Positions 54,414 to 62,041 of a stretch of DNA of 64,000 nt are shown in pieces (the first letter of the stretch is position 1; every line of letters begins with the position of its first letter). The stretch is from Pseudaquabacterium inlustre (GTDB taxonomy: Bacteria; Pseudomonadota; Gammaproteobacteria; Burkholderiales; Burkholderiaceae_C): positions 62,001-126,000 of the forward strand of contig NZ_JBBUTH010000001.1 in NCBI RefSeq assembly GCF_038066595.1, written 5' to 3'. Position numbers and translations under genes: made by a program. The notes under the pieces are model-generated. The model saw only the letters and a list, made by a program, of their open reading frames with translations, was not told the origin of the DNA and made no database searches.

Positions 54414-54860
54414 TCAGGACGCCGCTTGCGCCGCGGCACGCCGGGCCAGCTCGGCCGCGCGGGCCTGACTGGCCGGCACGCCGCCGATGGCCCAGCGGTC
54501 GGGGTGGATGTGGTCGATCTGAACCCGCACGCGCTGCGGGTCGCCGCCCAGGTGCCGCGCCACCACGGCGCTCAGGTCGGCCATCACGCGGTGCAGCGTT
54601 TCCACCGGCCGGCCCTCCATCAGCGCCATGCGGATCAGCGGGATCTCGGCCTGGCCACGCGGCACGCCGCGCGCCAGCACCTCGTCGGCCGGCTCGCCGG
54701 CAATGGCGTAAAGGCCCGGATCGACCTCGGTGACCCACACCTGCAACCGCTCGGGCGGCGCATCGATGGCCTGCGCAAAGGCCTGCGAAGCCTCGCGCAG
54801 CATGGCTTTGAGCACCGGCCGGGGATGGCCGGCCAGCACGTGGATGTTGGCAACGGGCAT
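54414..54860 (-). CDS. Two-domain (fused) 4-oxalocrotonate tautomerase-like protein
   Basis: 148 residues from the ATG at 54860. Removing the first Met exposes a catalytic proline (PVANIHVLAGHP). The chain holds two tautomerase units: about 2-65 (VLAGHPRPVLKAML...LQVWVTEVDPGLYAIAGEPA) and about 76-138 (IPLIRMALMEGRPVETLHRV...VRVQIDHIHPDRWAIGGVPAS). The second unit resembles the 62-residue 4-OT (GIGGE-like end). It takes the place of dmpI between the dioxygenase and dmpC genes and so very probably isomerises 2-hydroxymuconate. Such fused 4-OT proteins are known in Burkholderia; a cis-CaaD-type dehalogenase is the alternative reading. Confidence 0.82.
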   Translation of the reverse strand: MPVANIHVLAGHPRPVLKAMLREASQAFAQAIDAPPERLQVWVTEVDPGLYAIAGEPADEVLARGVPRGQAEIPLIRMALMEGRPVETLHRVMADLSAVVARHLGGDPQRVRVQIDHIHPDRWAIGGVPASQARAAELARRAAAQAAS

Positions 54861-54874
54861 GGCGGCGCGGTTCC

Positions 54875-55810
54875 TCAAGTCACCACGGTCAGGAAGGTCT
54901 CGTGCATCTTGCGGTGGGCCACGTCCAGGCCGCCGCCCTCGCCCAGGCCTTCCCAGCTCCACTCGATCGGGGGCAGATCGGGGTAGCTGCTGTTGCCGCC
55001 CGAGAAGGTCTCGAAGCGGTTGCCCGACGGATCCCAGGCGTAGATGGTGCCGCCGCGGGTGATGCCGTGGCGCGTGGGGCCGATGTCGACGCGCACGTCG
55101 TTGGCGGCCATGATGTCGGCGGCGCGGAACACGCGGTCGATCGACTCCATGTAGAACGACACATGGTGCAGCTTGCCCGGCTCAGGGTGCACCACGAAGG
55201 CGATGTCATGCGCCTTGTTCGAGCAGCACAGCCACAGCGCGCCCTTGATGTCGGTGCCCGGCAGCGTGACGAACTCGGCCAGGTGGAAGCCCAGCACCTT
55301 GGTGAAGATCTCCAGCACCTGGTCGACATTCGGGCCGTACAGCAGCGCGTGGTCCATGCGCATCGGCGCGATGCCCTGGTCGAAGCGCTTGCTGTAGGGC
55401 TTGGGGTCCTTCTGGCCCAGGTCGCTGCCGACGAAGGTCTTCTTCGCGTACAGCTCGATCTGGTGGCCGCTGGGGATCTCGAAGCGCACGCGCTCGCCGG
55501 TCTCCAGCAGGTCGCCGGCGGGGATGCGCTCGGTCTTGATGCCGAAGTCGCGCAGGTCGGCTTCCAGCTTGTTGAGCGAGTGCTCGTCGGCCACCTTGAA
55601 GGCGAAGAAGTCCATGCCGGCCTGGTCGGCGGCGCGCAGGATCACGCTGTGGTGGTCGCGCTCGTCCCAGGCGCGCAGGTACACGCGGCCCGAGGCGTCA
55701 CGGCCCATCTCCTCGAGCCCCAGCACGTCGCGGTAGAAACCCACCGCGGCATCGAGGTCCATCACCCGGATCTGTACGTGTCCGGGGCGCAGTACGCCAG
55801 TCATGGCCAT
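54875..55810 (-). CDS. dmpB: Catechol 2,3-dioxygenase
   Basis: 311 residues, type I extradiol dioxygenase with two VOC halves. Fe(II) ligands are visible as the His in RMDHALLYGPN, the His in KLHHVSFYME and the Glu in GNRFETFSGGN, and HGITRGGTIYAWDPSGNRFE is the family fingerprint. It opens catechol next to the hydroxyls to give 2-hydroxymuconic semialdehyde. First gene of the meta operon; AGGAG lies about 10 bases before the ATG at 55810. Confidence 0.95.
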   Translation of the reverse strand: MAMTGVLRPGHVQIRVMDLDAAVGFYRDVLGLEEMGRDASGRVYLRAWDERDHHSVILRAADQAGMDFFAFKVADEHSLNKLEADLRDFGIKTERIPAGDLLETGERVRFEIPSGHQIELYAKKTFVGSDLGQKDPKPYSKRFDQGIAPMRMDHALLYGPNVDQVLEIFTKVLGFHLAEFVTLPGTDIKGALWLCCSNKAHDIAFVVHPEPGKLHHVSFYMESIDRVFRAADIMAANDVRVDIGPTRHGITRGGTIYAWDPSGNRFETFSGGNSSYPDLPPIEWSWEGLGEGGGLDVAHRKMHETFLTVVT

Positions 55811-55965
55811 GGTTGCAAGTCTCCTGTGGTCGCCATCTCTGAGGGTGCGGGGGCGAGGATGCGGCGACGTCTCGGTTCGCCCCGTCGGCTGGATGCTGTT
55901 GAAGCAGGCAGGGCCACTGTAGGAGCCGGCCTGTCACAACGTCCAATACCATCGAAGCCTCACCG

Positions 55966-56016
55966 CCATACCCGCTGGGCATGACGTGTCGCACTGGCAC
56001 ACTCAGATAGGTATGG
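55966..56016. promoter_or_regulatory. Candidate LysR-type binding region between dmpB and the lysR gene
   Basis: CCATACC (55966-55972) and GGTATGG (56010-56016) are perfect inverted arms 44 bp apart centre to centre, and another ATACC lies at 55947. They are in the 247-bp divergent gap, where a LysR protein would act on both genes. Position and symmetry only. Confidence 0.4.
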
Positions 56017-56057
56017 TTAACCCGCATGCCGCATGGCCCTCACCCTGGCCCGACACG

Positions 56058-56957
56058 ATGGAACTGAGACACCTGCGCTACTTCGTCTGCGTGGCCGACG
56101 AGCAGAACATCGGCCGCGCCGCGCTGCGCTTGCACATCTCGCAGCCGCCGCTGACGCGCCAGATCCAGCAGCTGGAAGAGCAACTCGGCGCGCAGCTGTT
56201 CCGCCGCACCAGCCGAGGCGTGGCGCTCACCGATGCCGGACGCGTGCTGTACGACGATGCGCGCAACATCCTGGCCATGGCCGAGCGCGCCGCCGAGCGC
56301 ACGCACAAGGCCGCGCAGGGCCTGCTGGGCCGGGTGGACGTGGCCATCTTCGGCTCGGCCATCTTCGGCGCCATCCCGATGCTGCTGCGGCGCTTTCGCG
56401 AGGCGTACCCCGAGGTGAGCATCGTGCTGCACACGATGAGCAAGGAGGAGCAGCTCGACGCGCTGCACCACCAGCGCATCACGCTGGCCTTCAACCGCCT
56501 GATGCGGCCGGTGGACGGCCTGGTGAGCGAGACGCTGCTGACCGAGCCGCTGTACGTGGCCATGCCCAGCGGCCACCCGCTGTCGGCCCGCACCGCCGTG
56601 ACGCTGCAGGAGCTGGAAGGCCAGCCGATGGTGCTGTACCCCACCGGCTCGCGGCCCAGTTTTCTGGACCGCGTGCTGGCCATGTGCCGCGATGCCGGCT
56701 TTGCGCCGCAGGTGGCGCAGGAGGTGAGCGACGCGGTGCATGCCGTGGCCCTGGTGGCCACCGGCTTCGGCGTGTGCCTGGTGCCGCATTCGGCCACCGC
56801 GATGGCCCTGCCCGGCGTGGTGTACCGGCCGCTGCACCATCCCCCGCAAAGCCGGGTGGACCTGTGCTGCATCTACCGCGAGGACGATGCCTCGGAGATC
56901 CTGCAGGCGCTGCTGGGCTCGATGCGCGACACCGTGGCACACACCGCACTGCCCTGA
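56058..56957 (+). CDS. LysR-type regulator, CatR/BenM-like
   Basis: 299 residues from the ATG at 56058, where the sequence begins MELRHLRYFVCVADEQNIGR, the usual LysR start; the extra upstream codons are untranslated leader. The winged helix-turn-helix covers residues 1-60 (AALRLHISQPPLTRQIQQLE), followed by an effector-binding domain of usual length. Closest in style to CatR/BenM/CbnR regulators of aromatic catabolism, whose ligands are muconates or benzoate. Divergent from the meta operon and so probably its regulator, in addition to the DmpR-like activator. Confidence 0.88.
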   Translation: MELRHLRYFVCVADEQNIGRAALRLHISQPPLTRQIQQLEEQLGAQLFRRTSRGVALTDAGRVLYDDARNILAMAERAAERTHKAAQGLLGRVDVAIFGSAIFGAIPMLLRRFREAYPEVSIVLHTMSKEEQLDALHHQRITLAFNRLMRPVDGLVSETLLTEPLYVAMPSGHPLSARTAVTLQELEGQPMVLYPTGSRPSFLDRVLAMCRDAGFAPQVAQEVSDAVHAVALVATGFGVCLVPHSATAMALPGVVYRPLHHPPQSRVDLCCIYREDDASEILQALLGSMRDTVAHTALP

Positions 56958-57040
56958 CGGACCGCGGCTGTCGGGCCGCCGCGGCCCATGCGGCAAAATC
57001 GCAAGCTTTCCTTCCGCGCGTTGCCACGTCCCCTGCCCCG

Positions 57041-57262
57041 ATGCCCGCTCCCCAATCCGACAAGAAGCTCGATGGCCTGCCCCTGGCCGAACTGCAGCGC
57101 CTGCTGGCCGAAACCGATGCCGCGATCGCCGAACGCCGCGTGGAGGAACTCAAGGTGCTGGCCGACGGCTTCGCCCGCAAGCTGGCGATGAACGGCTTCT
57201 CGGTGCGCGAGGGCATCGACGCGCTGAAGCCCTACGCAAAACTGAAAGGCTACGGCGGCTGA
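57041..57262 (+). CDS. Small helical protein, unknown (H-NS N-terminus-like)
   Basis: 73 residues from the ATG at 57041. The middle is a helical coiled-coil-type stretch (LAELQRLLAETDAAIAERRV then EELKVLADGFARKLA), reminiscent of the oligomerisation region of H-NS-type proteins, followed by NGFSVREGIDALKPYAKLKG. The C-terminal DNA-binding motif of H-NS is absent. The frame lies between the lysR gene and the convergent aminotransferase with no better explanation. Function not recognised. Confidence 0.55.
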   Translation: MPAPQSDKKLDGLPLAELQRLLAETDAAIAERRVEELKVLADGFARKLAMNGFSVREGIDALKPYAKLKGYGG

Positions 57263-57286
57263 CCGGCCGCCGCCGGGCTGAACCCG

Positions 57287-58492
57287 TCAGCCCGTCACCC
57301 CATCGGCCTTGAACATGGCCTTGATGCCGCGCACCGCCTGGCGGATGCGGCCCTCGTTCTCGATCAGCGCGAAGCGCACGTGATCGTCGCCATGGTCACC
57401 GAAACCGATGCCCGGTGACACGCACACCCTGGCCTTGGCCAGCAGCTGGCGCGAGAACTCCAGCGAGCCCAGCGCGGCATAGGCCGGCGGAATCTTCGCC
57501 CAGATGTACATGCTGGCTTTGGGGCACGCGACGTCCCAGCCGGCCTCGCGCAGGCCCTTGACCAGCACGTCACGGCGCTTCTGGTACTGGGCGGCGATGT
57601 CCTTCACGCACTGCTGGTCGCCTTCCAGCGCGGCGATGGCCGCCACCTGCACCGGGGTGAAGCTGCCGTAGTCGTGATAACTCTTGATGCGGGCGAGCGC
57701 ATGCACCAGGTCGGCATTGCCGACCATGAAGCCGATACGCCAGCCGGCCATGTTGTAGCTCTTGCTGAGGGTGAAGAACTCCACCGCCACGTCCTTGGCG
57801 CCGGGCACCTGCATGATGCTGGGCGCCTGCCAGCCGTCGAAGACGATGTCGGCATAGGCCAGGTCGTGCACCACCAGGATCTCGTGCTTCTTGGCCAGCG
57901 CGATCACGCGCTCGAAGAAGTCCAGTTCCACGCACTGCGCCGTGGGGTTGCTGGGAAAGCCGAAGATCATCATCTTGGGCTTGGGGTAGCTGCCGCGGAT
58001 GGTCTTTTCCAGCTCGGCGAAGAAGTCCACGCCCGGCACCATCGGGATGCTGCGGATGTCGGCCCCGGCGATCACCGCGCCGTAGATGTGGATCGGGTAG
58101 CTGGGGTCGGGCACCAGCACCGTGTCGCCGCGGTCGAGTGTGGCCAGCATCAGGTGCGCCAGGCCCTCCTTGGAGCCGATGGTGACGATGGCCTCCTTGT
58201 CGGCATCGATGTCCACATCGAAGCGGCGCTTGTACCAGTGGCTGATGGCGCGGCGAAGCCGCGGAATGCCCTTGCTGGCGCTGTAGCCGTGGGTGTCGGG
58301 GCGCTGGGCCACCTCGGTGAGCTTGGCCACGATGTGCGCCGGCGTGGCGCCATCGGGGTTGCCCATGCTCAGGTCGATGATGTCTTCACCGCGGCGGCGG
58401 GCGGCCAGCTTCAGCTCGGCCGTGATGTTGAAGACGTAGGGCGGCAGGCGGTCGATGCGGGCAAAGCGCCGCTGACCCGGAAGGGTGGACAT
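57287..58492 (-). CDS. Class I/II aminotransferase, AlaC-like
   Basis: 401 residues from the ATG at 58492. PLP enzyme with IDLSMGNPDGATP, the SNPTAQ turn, DLAYADIVFDG and the PLP lysine in FFTLSKSYNMAGWRIGF. This matches the AlaC/YfdZ branch of alanine transaminases, cytoplasmic and linked to alanine/glutamate exchange; methionine-pathway transaminases are close relatives. The longer frame upstream adds a non-conserved leader. Not obviously tied to either neighbouring cluster. Confidence 0.9.
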   Translation of the reverse strand: MSTLPGQRRFARIDRLPPYVFNITAELKLAARRRGEDIIDLSMGNPDGATPAHIVAKLTEVAQRPDTHGYSASKGIPRLRRAISHWYKRRFDVDIDADKEAIVTIGSKEGLAHLMLATLDRGDTVLVPDPSYPIHIYGAVIAGADIRSIPMVPGVDFFAELEKTIRGSYPKPKMMIFGFPSNPTAQCVELDFFERVIALAKKHEILVVHDLAYADIVFDGWQAPSIMQVPGAKDVAVEFFTLSKSYNMAGWRIGFMVGNADLVHALARIKSYHDYGSFTPVQVAAIAALEGDQQCVKDIAAQYQKRRDVLVKGLREAGWDVACPKASMYIWAKIPPAYAALGSLEFSRQLLAKARVCVSPGIGFGDHGDDHVRFALIENEGRIRQAVRGIKAMFKADGVTG

Positions 58493-58591
58493 GGCAGTGA
58501 CTTTCAACGTAGGCGCCCGGAACCGTCCGAGCGACGTGGGCCGCGCATTGCGCGCGGGCCGGGGCACAGCATAGCCGATGCGCGGCCCGCG

Positions 58592-60031
58592 CTAGGTGCC
58601 GCGCGCGTCCTTGGCCAGTTCGCGCTGCACGCCGCGCTGCAGGTCGTCGGCGCGCAGCGTGCCGTCGCCGCGGGCCAGGGCCCACAGCGCCGCATGCCGC
58701 ACCGCGTTGACGATGGCGCCACCGCCCAGCGCATGCGCCTGGGCCAGCCGCGCCAGATCGGCGTCAGGCGCCAGCGCCAGGCCGCCGGGCAGGCTGCGCT
58801 GCCACAGCTGCAACCGTTCCTCCGGTCGCGGCAGCGGAAAGTACACGACCGACTCGAAGCGCCGCGCGAAGGCGGCATCCAGGTGCTCGCGCAGGTTGGT
58901 GGCCAGCACCACGATGCCGTCGAAGCCCTCGATGCGCTGCAGCAGGTAGGCCACCTCCTGGTTGGCATAGCGGTCGTGCGCGTCGCGCGATTCGCCGCGC
59001 TTGCCGAACAGCGCATCGGCCTCGTCGAAGAACAGGATCCAGCCCTGGTGCTCGGCCTGGTCGAACACGCGGGCCAGGTTCTTCTCGGTCTCGCCGATGT
59101 ACTTCGACACCACCAGCGACAGATCGACCCGGTACACCTCGCGCCCGTGGCTGCGGCCCAGCAGCGCGGCGGTGAGCGTCTTACCGGTGCCCGGCGGGCC
59201 GTGGAACAGCACCCGCAGCCCCGGCCGCAGCCGCGGGCCCAGGCCCGGCTGCGCGCGCAGCGCCGGGGCATGGCGCAGCCACAGGCCGATCTCGTCGACC
59301 TGGCTGCGCGTGGCCGGGTGCAGCACCAGGTCGTCCCAGTCCAGCGCGGTGTGCAGGGCCTGGGCCGGGAACTCGGGGCCCAGCGTGGGGCGGTGCGGCT
59401 GGCCGCGGGTGATCCAGGCCAGCGCCTCGGGCGTCAGGCGCAGCACGCCCTTGTGCGGCGTGGCCGCACGCTCGGGCAGGTCAAGCGCCAGCAGGCGCTG
59501 GCGCATCAGCCCCTGGTCGGCCTCGAACAGCGCTGCGCAGGCCAGGCGGGCCGCCAGATCGGTGCCGGCCCACAGGAACAGCAGGGTCTCCACGGTGGGC
59601 AGGAAGTCGCCCTGGGCGTCGCGCTGGCCGCCGAACTCGGTGAAGCTGCGCGCGAAGGTGTCGTTGCGGGTGTGGAAGACGTCGAGCAGCTGCGGCCGCA
59701 GGTGCACCGCCAGCGCCAGCACCAGCGCGGCGCGCTCGGCCGGACCGGCCGGGTGCCGGGCCAGCAGTTGCGCCCAGGGCGTGGCCGCCGCCGATGGGCG
59801 CTCCTTCCCCTGGGGTGGCGCCAGCGCGGGGTCGTGCAGGGCCAGCGGCTCGGGCGCCGTGGCCTGGCCCGGCCCGGGCGGCTGGAAGTGGCGCTGGAAG
59901 CGCGCGTCGATCAGGCGGGCCAGCCACTGCAGCTCGCGCTCCAGCTCGGCGGCCAGTTCAGCCGCCAGTTCAGCAGCCAGTTCGGTCGCCGGTGCGGCGG
60001 GGGCGTCGACGGGCGGGCGCGCGTTCACCAT
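58592..60031 (-). CDS. AAA+ ATPase of an extracellular contractile injection system
   Basis: 479 residues from the ATG at 60031 (a GTG at 60028 is also possible); the start overlaps the tape-measure gene stop. The N-terminal about 220 residues contain four AELAAELA-type repeats and the winged/helical domain seen in Afp15-like ATPases. The AAA+ domain follows: Walker A LFHGPPGTGKTLTAALLG, Walker B GWILFFDEADALFGKR, sensor VVLATNLREHLDAAFARRFE with the arginine finger. In Afp/PVC-type particles the equivalent protein helps assembly and is not part of the final sheath-tube structure. Last gene of the eCIS locus on this side. Confidence 0.88.
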   Translation of the reverse strand: MVNARPPVDAPAAPATELAAELAAELAAELERELQWLARLIDARFQRHFQPPGPGQATAPEPLALHDPALAPPQGKERPSAAATPWAQLLARHPAGPAERAALVLALAVHLRPQLLDVFHTRNDTFARSFTEFGGQRDAQGDFLPTVETLLFLWAGTDLAARLACAALFEADQGLMRQRLLALDLPERAATPHKGVLRLTPEALAWITRGQPHRPTLGPEFPAQALHTALDWDDLVLHPATRSQVDEIGLWLRHAPALRAQPGLGPRLRPGLRVLFHGPPGTGKTLTAALLGRSHGREVYRVDLSLVVSKYIGETEKNLARVFDQAEHQGWILFFDEADALFGKRGESRDAHDRYANQEVAYLLQRIEGFDGIVVLATNLREHLDAAFARRFESVVYFPLPRPEERLQLWQRSLPGGLALAPDADLARLAQAHALGGGAIVNAVRHAALWALARGDGTLRADDLQRGVQRELAKDARGT

Positions 60032-61995
60032 TCCACCTGCAGCGCGGTGTCCATCCACGGCAGACGCACCAGCGACACGCCCCAGGGAAAGCGGTCGCGC
60101 ACCATGTCGTAGGCGGCACGCTCGACGCGCAGCAGCCAGTGGCCGTCGCGCACACCCAGCTGGCCGTCGCGCCACAGGAAGCTGCCGCGAAAGGCCGGCA
60201 CCGACATCTCGCGCAGGATGGGCGCCTGGGCGATCACGGCCTGCAGCAGCAGATCGCCTTCGGCCCGCGCCGCAGCGTCGGGGGCGGCCGACGCGGGCAG
60301 TGGCGATTCAGGCGCCAGACCGCACAGCAGCTTGGCCAGCGGCAGCCAGTGCTCGGGCACCGGCGGGTCGGCGTCGGGATCGTCGGCGTCTGCCTCGGCA
60401 GGCCCCGACCCTGGCCCCTGCGCCAGCGCATGCAGCAGACGCGCTGCGCACGCCGCCAGGGCCGGCTGCGCAAAGGCCCGGCCCGCCTGCGGCCCGTCGG
60501 TGAGCAGCCAGCCCAGCCGGCCGAAGAAGGCCGGCAGAAACGGCCACAGCAGCACCAGCCCGGCATTGACCACGGCCACGCCGTCGCTGGCGGCAAAGCC
60601 GCGGTCGATCGTCGGCGCGTCGGACGCGCCAGGCTCGGCGTCGGCCCCGCGCGGGCGGTGGCCTTCCCGGTGGCCCTCCAGGTGACGCAGCGCCGCGTGC
60701 AGCGCCGCGTGCAGGGGCGCCAACGCACCGTCGGACGGCTGGCGCAGCAGCGCCTGACGCAGGTCATCGCGCCAGCGGGCAGGCAGCAACCCATCGCGCA
60801 GCGCCGCCTGGGCCAGGCCGGCCAGCGCCTGCCAGGCCGGATCGCCCCGGGCGGGCGCGGCCGGGGCGTCCGCCAGGGCCGCCACCGCCGCCTCGCGCGC
60901 CGGGACCGGCCACCGGGCCCAGTGCCGCACCAGCACCTGGCACAGATGGGCCAGCGGCTCGGGTGCGGTGTCCAGGCGGGCTGCGGCATGCCGGTGTGCG
61001 CCAGGCCCGTCGACCATGCGGCCCCAGCGGCGCAGCCAGTCATGGGCCGCACGCTCGGCCGTGGCGTCGTGCCCGTCCGGCTGGGCCAGTGCGCGCCACC
61101 AGGCCTGGGCCGGCCCTGCGTCGCCGACGCCAGCGCCCGCCTGCGGCGCCGACAGCCGCCGGTCGAAGGCCTGCCGCCAAACCGGCCACAGCGGTGCCGG
61201 GGCCACGCCCAGCGCCGCCGCCAGGCGGGCCGCCAGGGCGGGCAGCATGGCCGGGTCGGGGCCGCGCACGCCGGTGGCCCGCAGCTGCGCCGCCAGCGGC
61301 AGCACGCCCTGCCACCAGGCCCGCAGCACCTGGCCGCGGCCCCGGCCCTGGGGGTGCACGGCGTCGGCCAGTGCCTCGCGCCAGGGCCAGCCGGGCCACC
61401 CCGTTTGGGCAGGCCCGCCGGCGGCCGCCGCGTCCGGCCACAGCGCCGCCAACCAGGCCGCCCGCGCGGCCTCACCGGCCGTGGCGGCCAGGCGCTGCCA
61501 GGCGGCGTCGGCCCCGGCGCCCACCAGCCCCAGCGCACGCAGCGCGGCGGGGGCCCGGGCATCGGCCAGCACGCGGCGCAGCGTGGCCGGCACCAGGTCG
61601 GCCTGGTCCAGCGGCGCCCACCAGGGCACATGGCCGCGCGCGATGAACTGGTCCAGCAGCTCCAGATCGGCCTGGTGCGGGTCGGTGAGCTGCAGCGTCT
61701 GGGTCAATGCGGCGCCCAGTTGCCCATCCAGCTGGGCGGCGAAAGCACGGGCCCAGGCCTCGTCCACCGGCTGGCCCGGCATGGCCGTGCCCAGCGGCAC
61801 GGCCGGCAGCTGCAGGTCCAGCCGCTGGGCGCGCAACAGGCGGCCGGGCTGGTCGAGGGCCTCGAAGGCGCGCTCGATCACCGGCAGCAGGTGCCGCCGC
61901 GCCAGCTCGCCCAGTTGTGCGCGCAGCGCGGCGTCGGTGCCGGGCGGGCAGCCCTGCAACTCGATCACCTGACGCAGGATGCGGTGCCGGGCCAT
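60025..61995 (-). CDS. Contractile injection system tape-measure-family protein
   Basis: 656 residues. It matches the CIS tape-measure family of eCIS loci (Afp14-like): N-terminal ILRQVIELQGCPPGTDAALR and ELARRHLLPVIERAFEALDQ; the diagnostic LLDQFIARGHVPWWAPLDQ; and the C-terminal block SVPAFRGSFLWRDGQLGVRD, then WLLRVERAAYDMV, RFPWGVSLVRLPWM and LQVEW. The protein sets tube length or acts at the particle tip-end during assembly. The middle is unusually rich in Ala, Trp and Arg with weak conservation. It overlaps the ATPase gene by 7 bp and starts 46 bp after the large repetitive protein. Confidence 0.85.
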   Translation of the reverse strand: MARHRILRQVIELQGCPPGTDAALRAQLGELARRHLLPVIERAFEALDQPGRLLRAQRLDLQLPAVPLGTAMPGQPVDEAWARAFAAQLDGQLGAALTQTLQLTDPHQADLELLDQFIARGHVPWWAPLDQADLVPATLRRVLADARAPAALRALGLVGAGADAAWQRLAATAGEAARAAWLAALWPDAAAAGGPAQTGWPGWPWREALADAVHPQGRGRGQVLRAWWQGVLPLAAQLRATGVRGPDPAMLPALAARLAAALGVAPAPLWPVWRQAFDRRLSAPQAGAGVGDAGPAQAWWRALAQPDGHDATAERAAHDWLRRWGRMVDGPGAHRHAAARLDTAPEPLAHLCQVLVRHWARWPVPAREAAVAALADAPAAPARGDPAWQALAGLAQAALRDGLLPARWRDDLRQALLRQPSDGALAPLHAALHAALRHLEGHREGHRPRGADAEPGASDAPTIDRGFAASDGVAVVNAGLVLLWPFLPAFFGRLGWLLTDGPQAGRAFAQPALAACAARLLHALAQGPGSGPAEADADDPDADPPVPEHWLPLAKLLCGLAPESPLPASAAPDAAARAEGDLLLQAVIAQAPILREMSVPAFRGSFLWRDGQLGVRDGHWLLRVERAAYDMVRDRFPWGVSLVRLPWMDTALQVEW

Positions 61996-62041
61996 GCGGG
62001 TGTGGCCGGTCAGGCCGGGCGTGCGCTCAGCAGCGGCCGTG

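Noticed and set aside
57674..60112. 812-codon plus-strand frame across the aminotransferase and AAA+ ATPase
   Set aside because: Antisense to two genes with complete catalytic motifs; the product is low-complexity.
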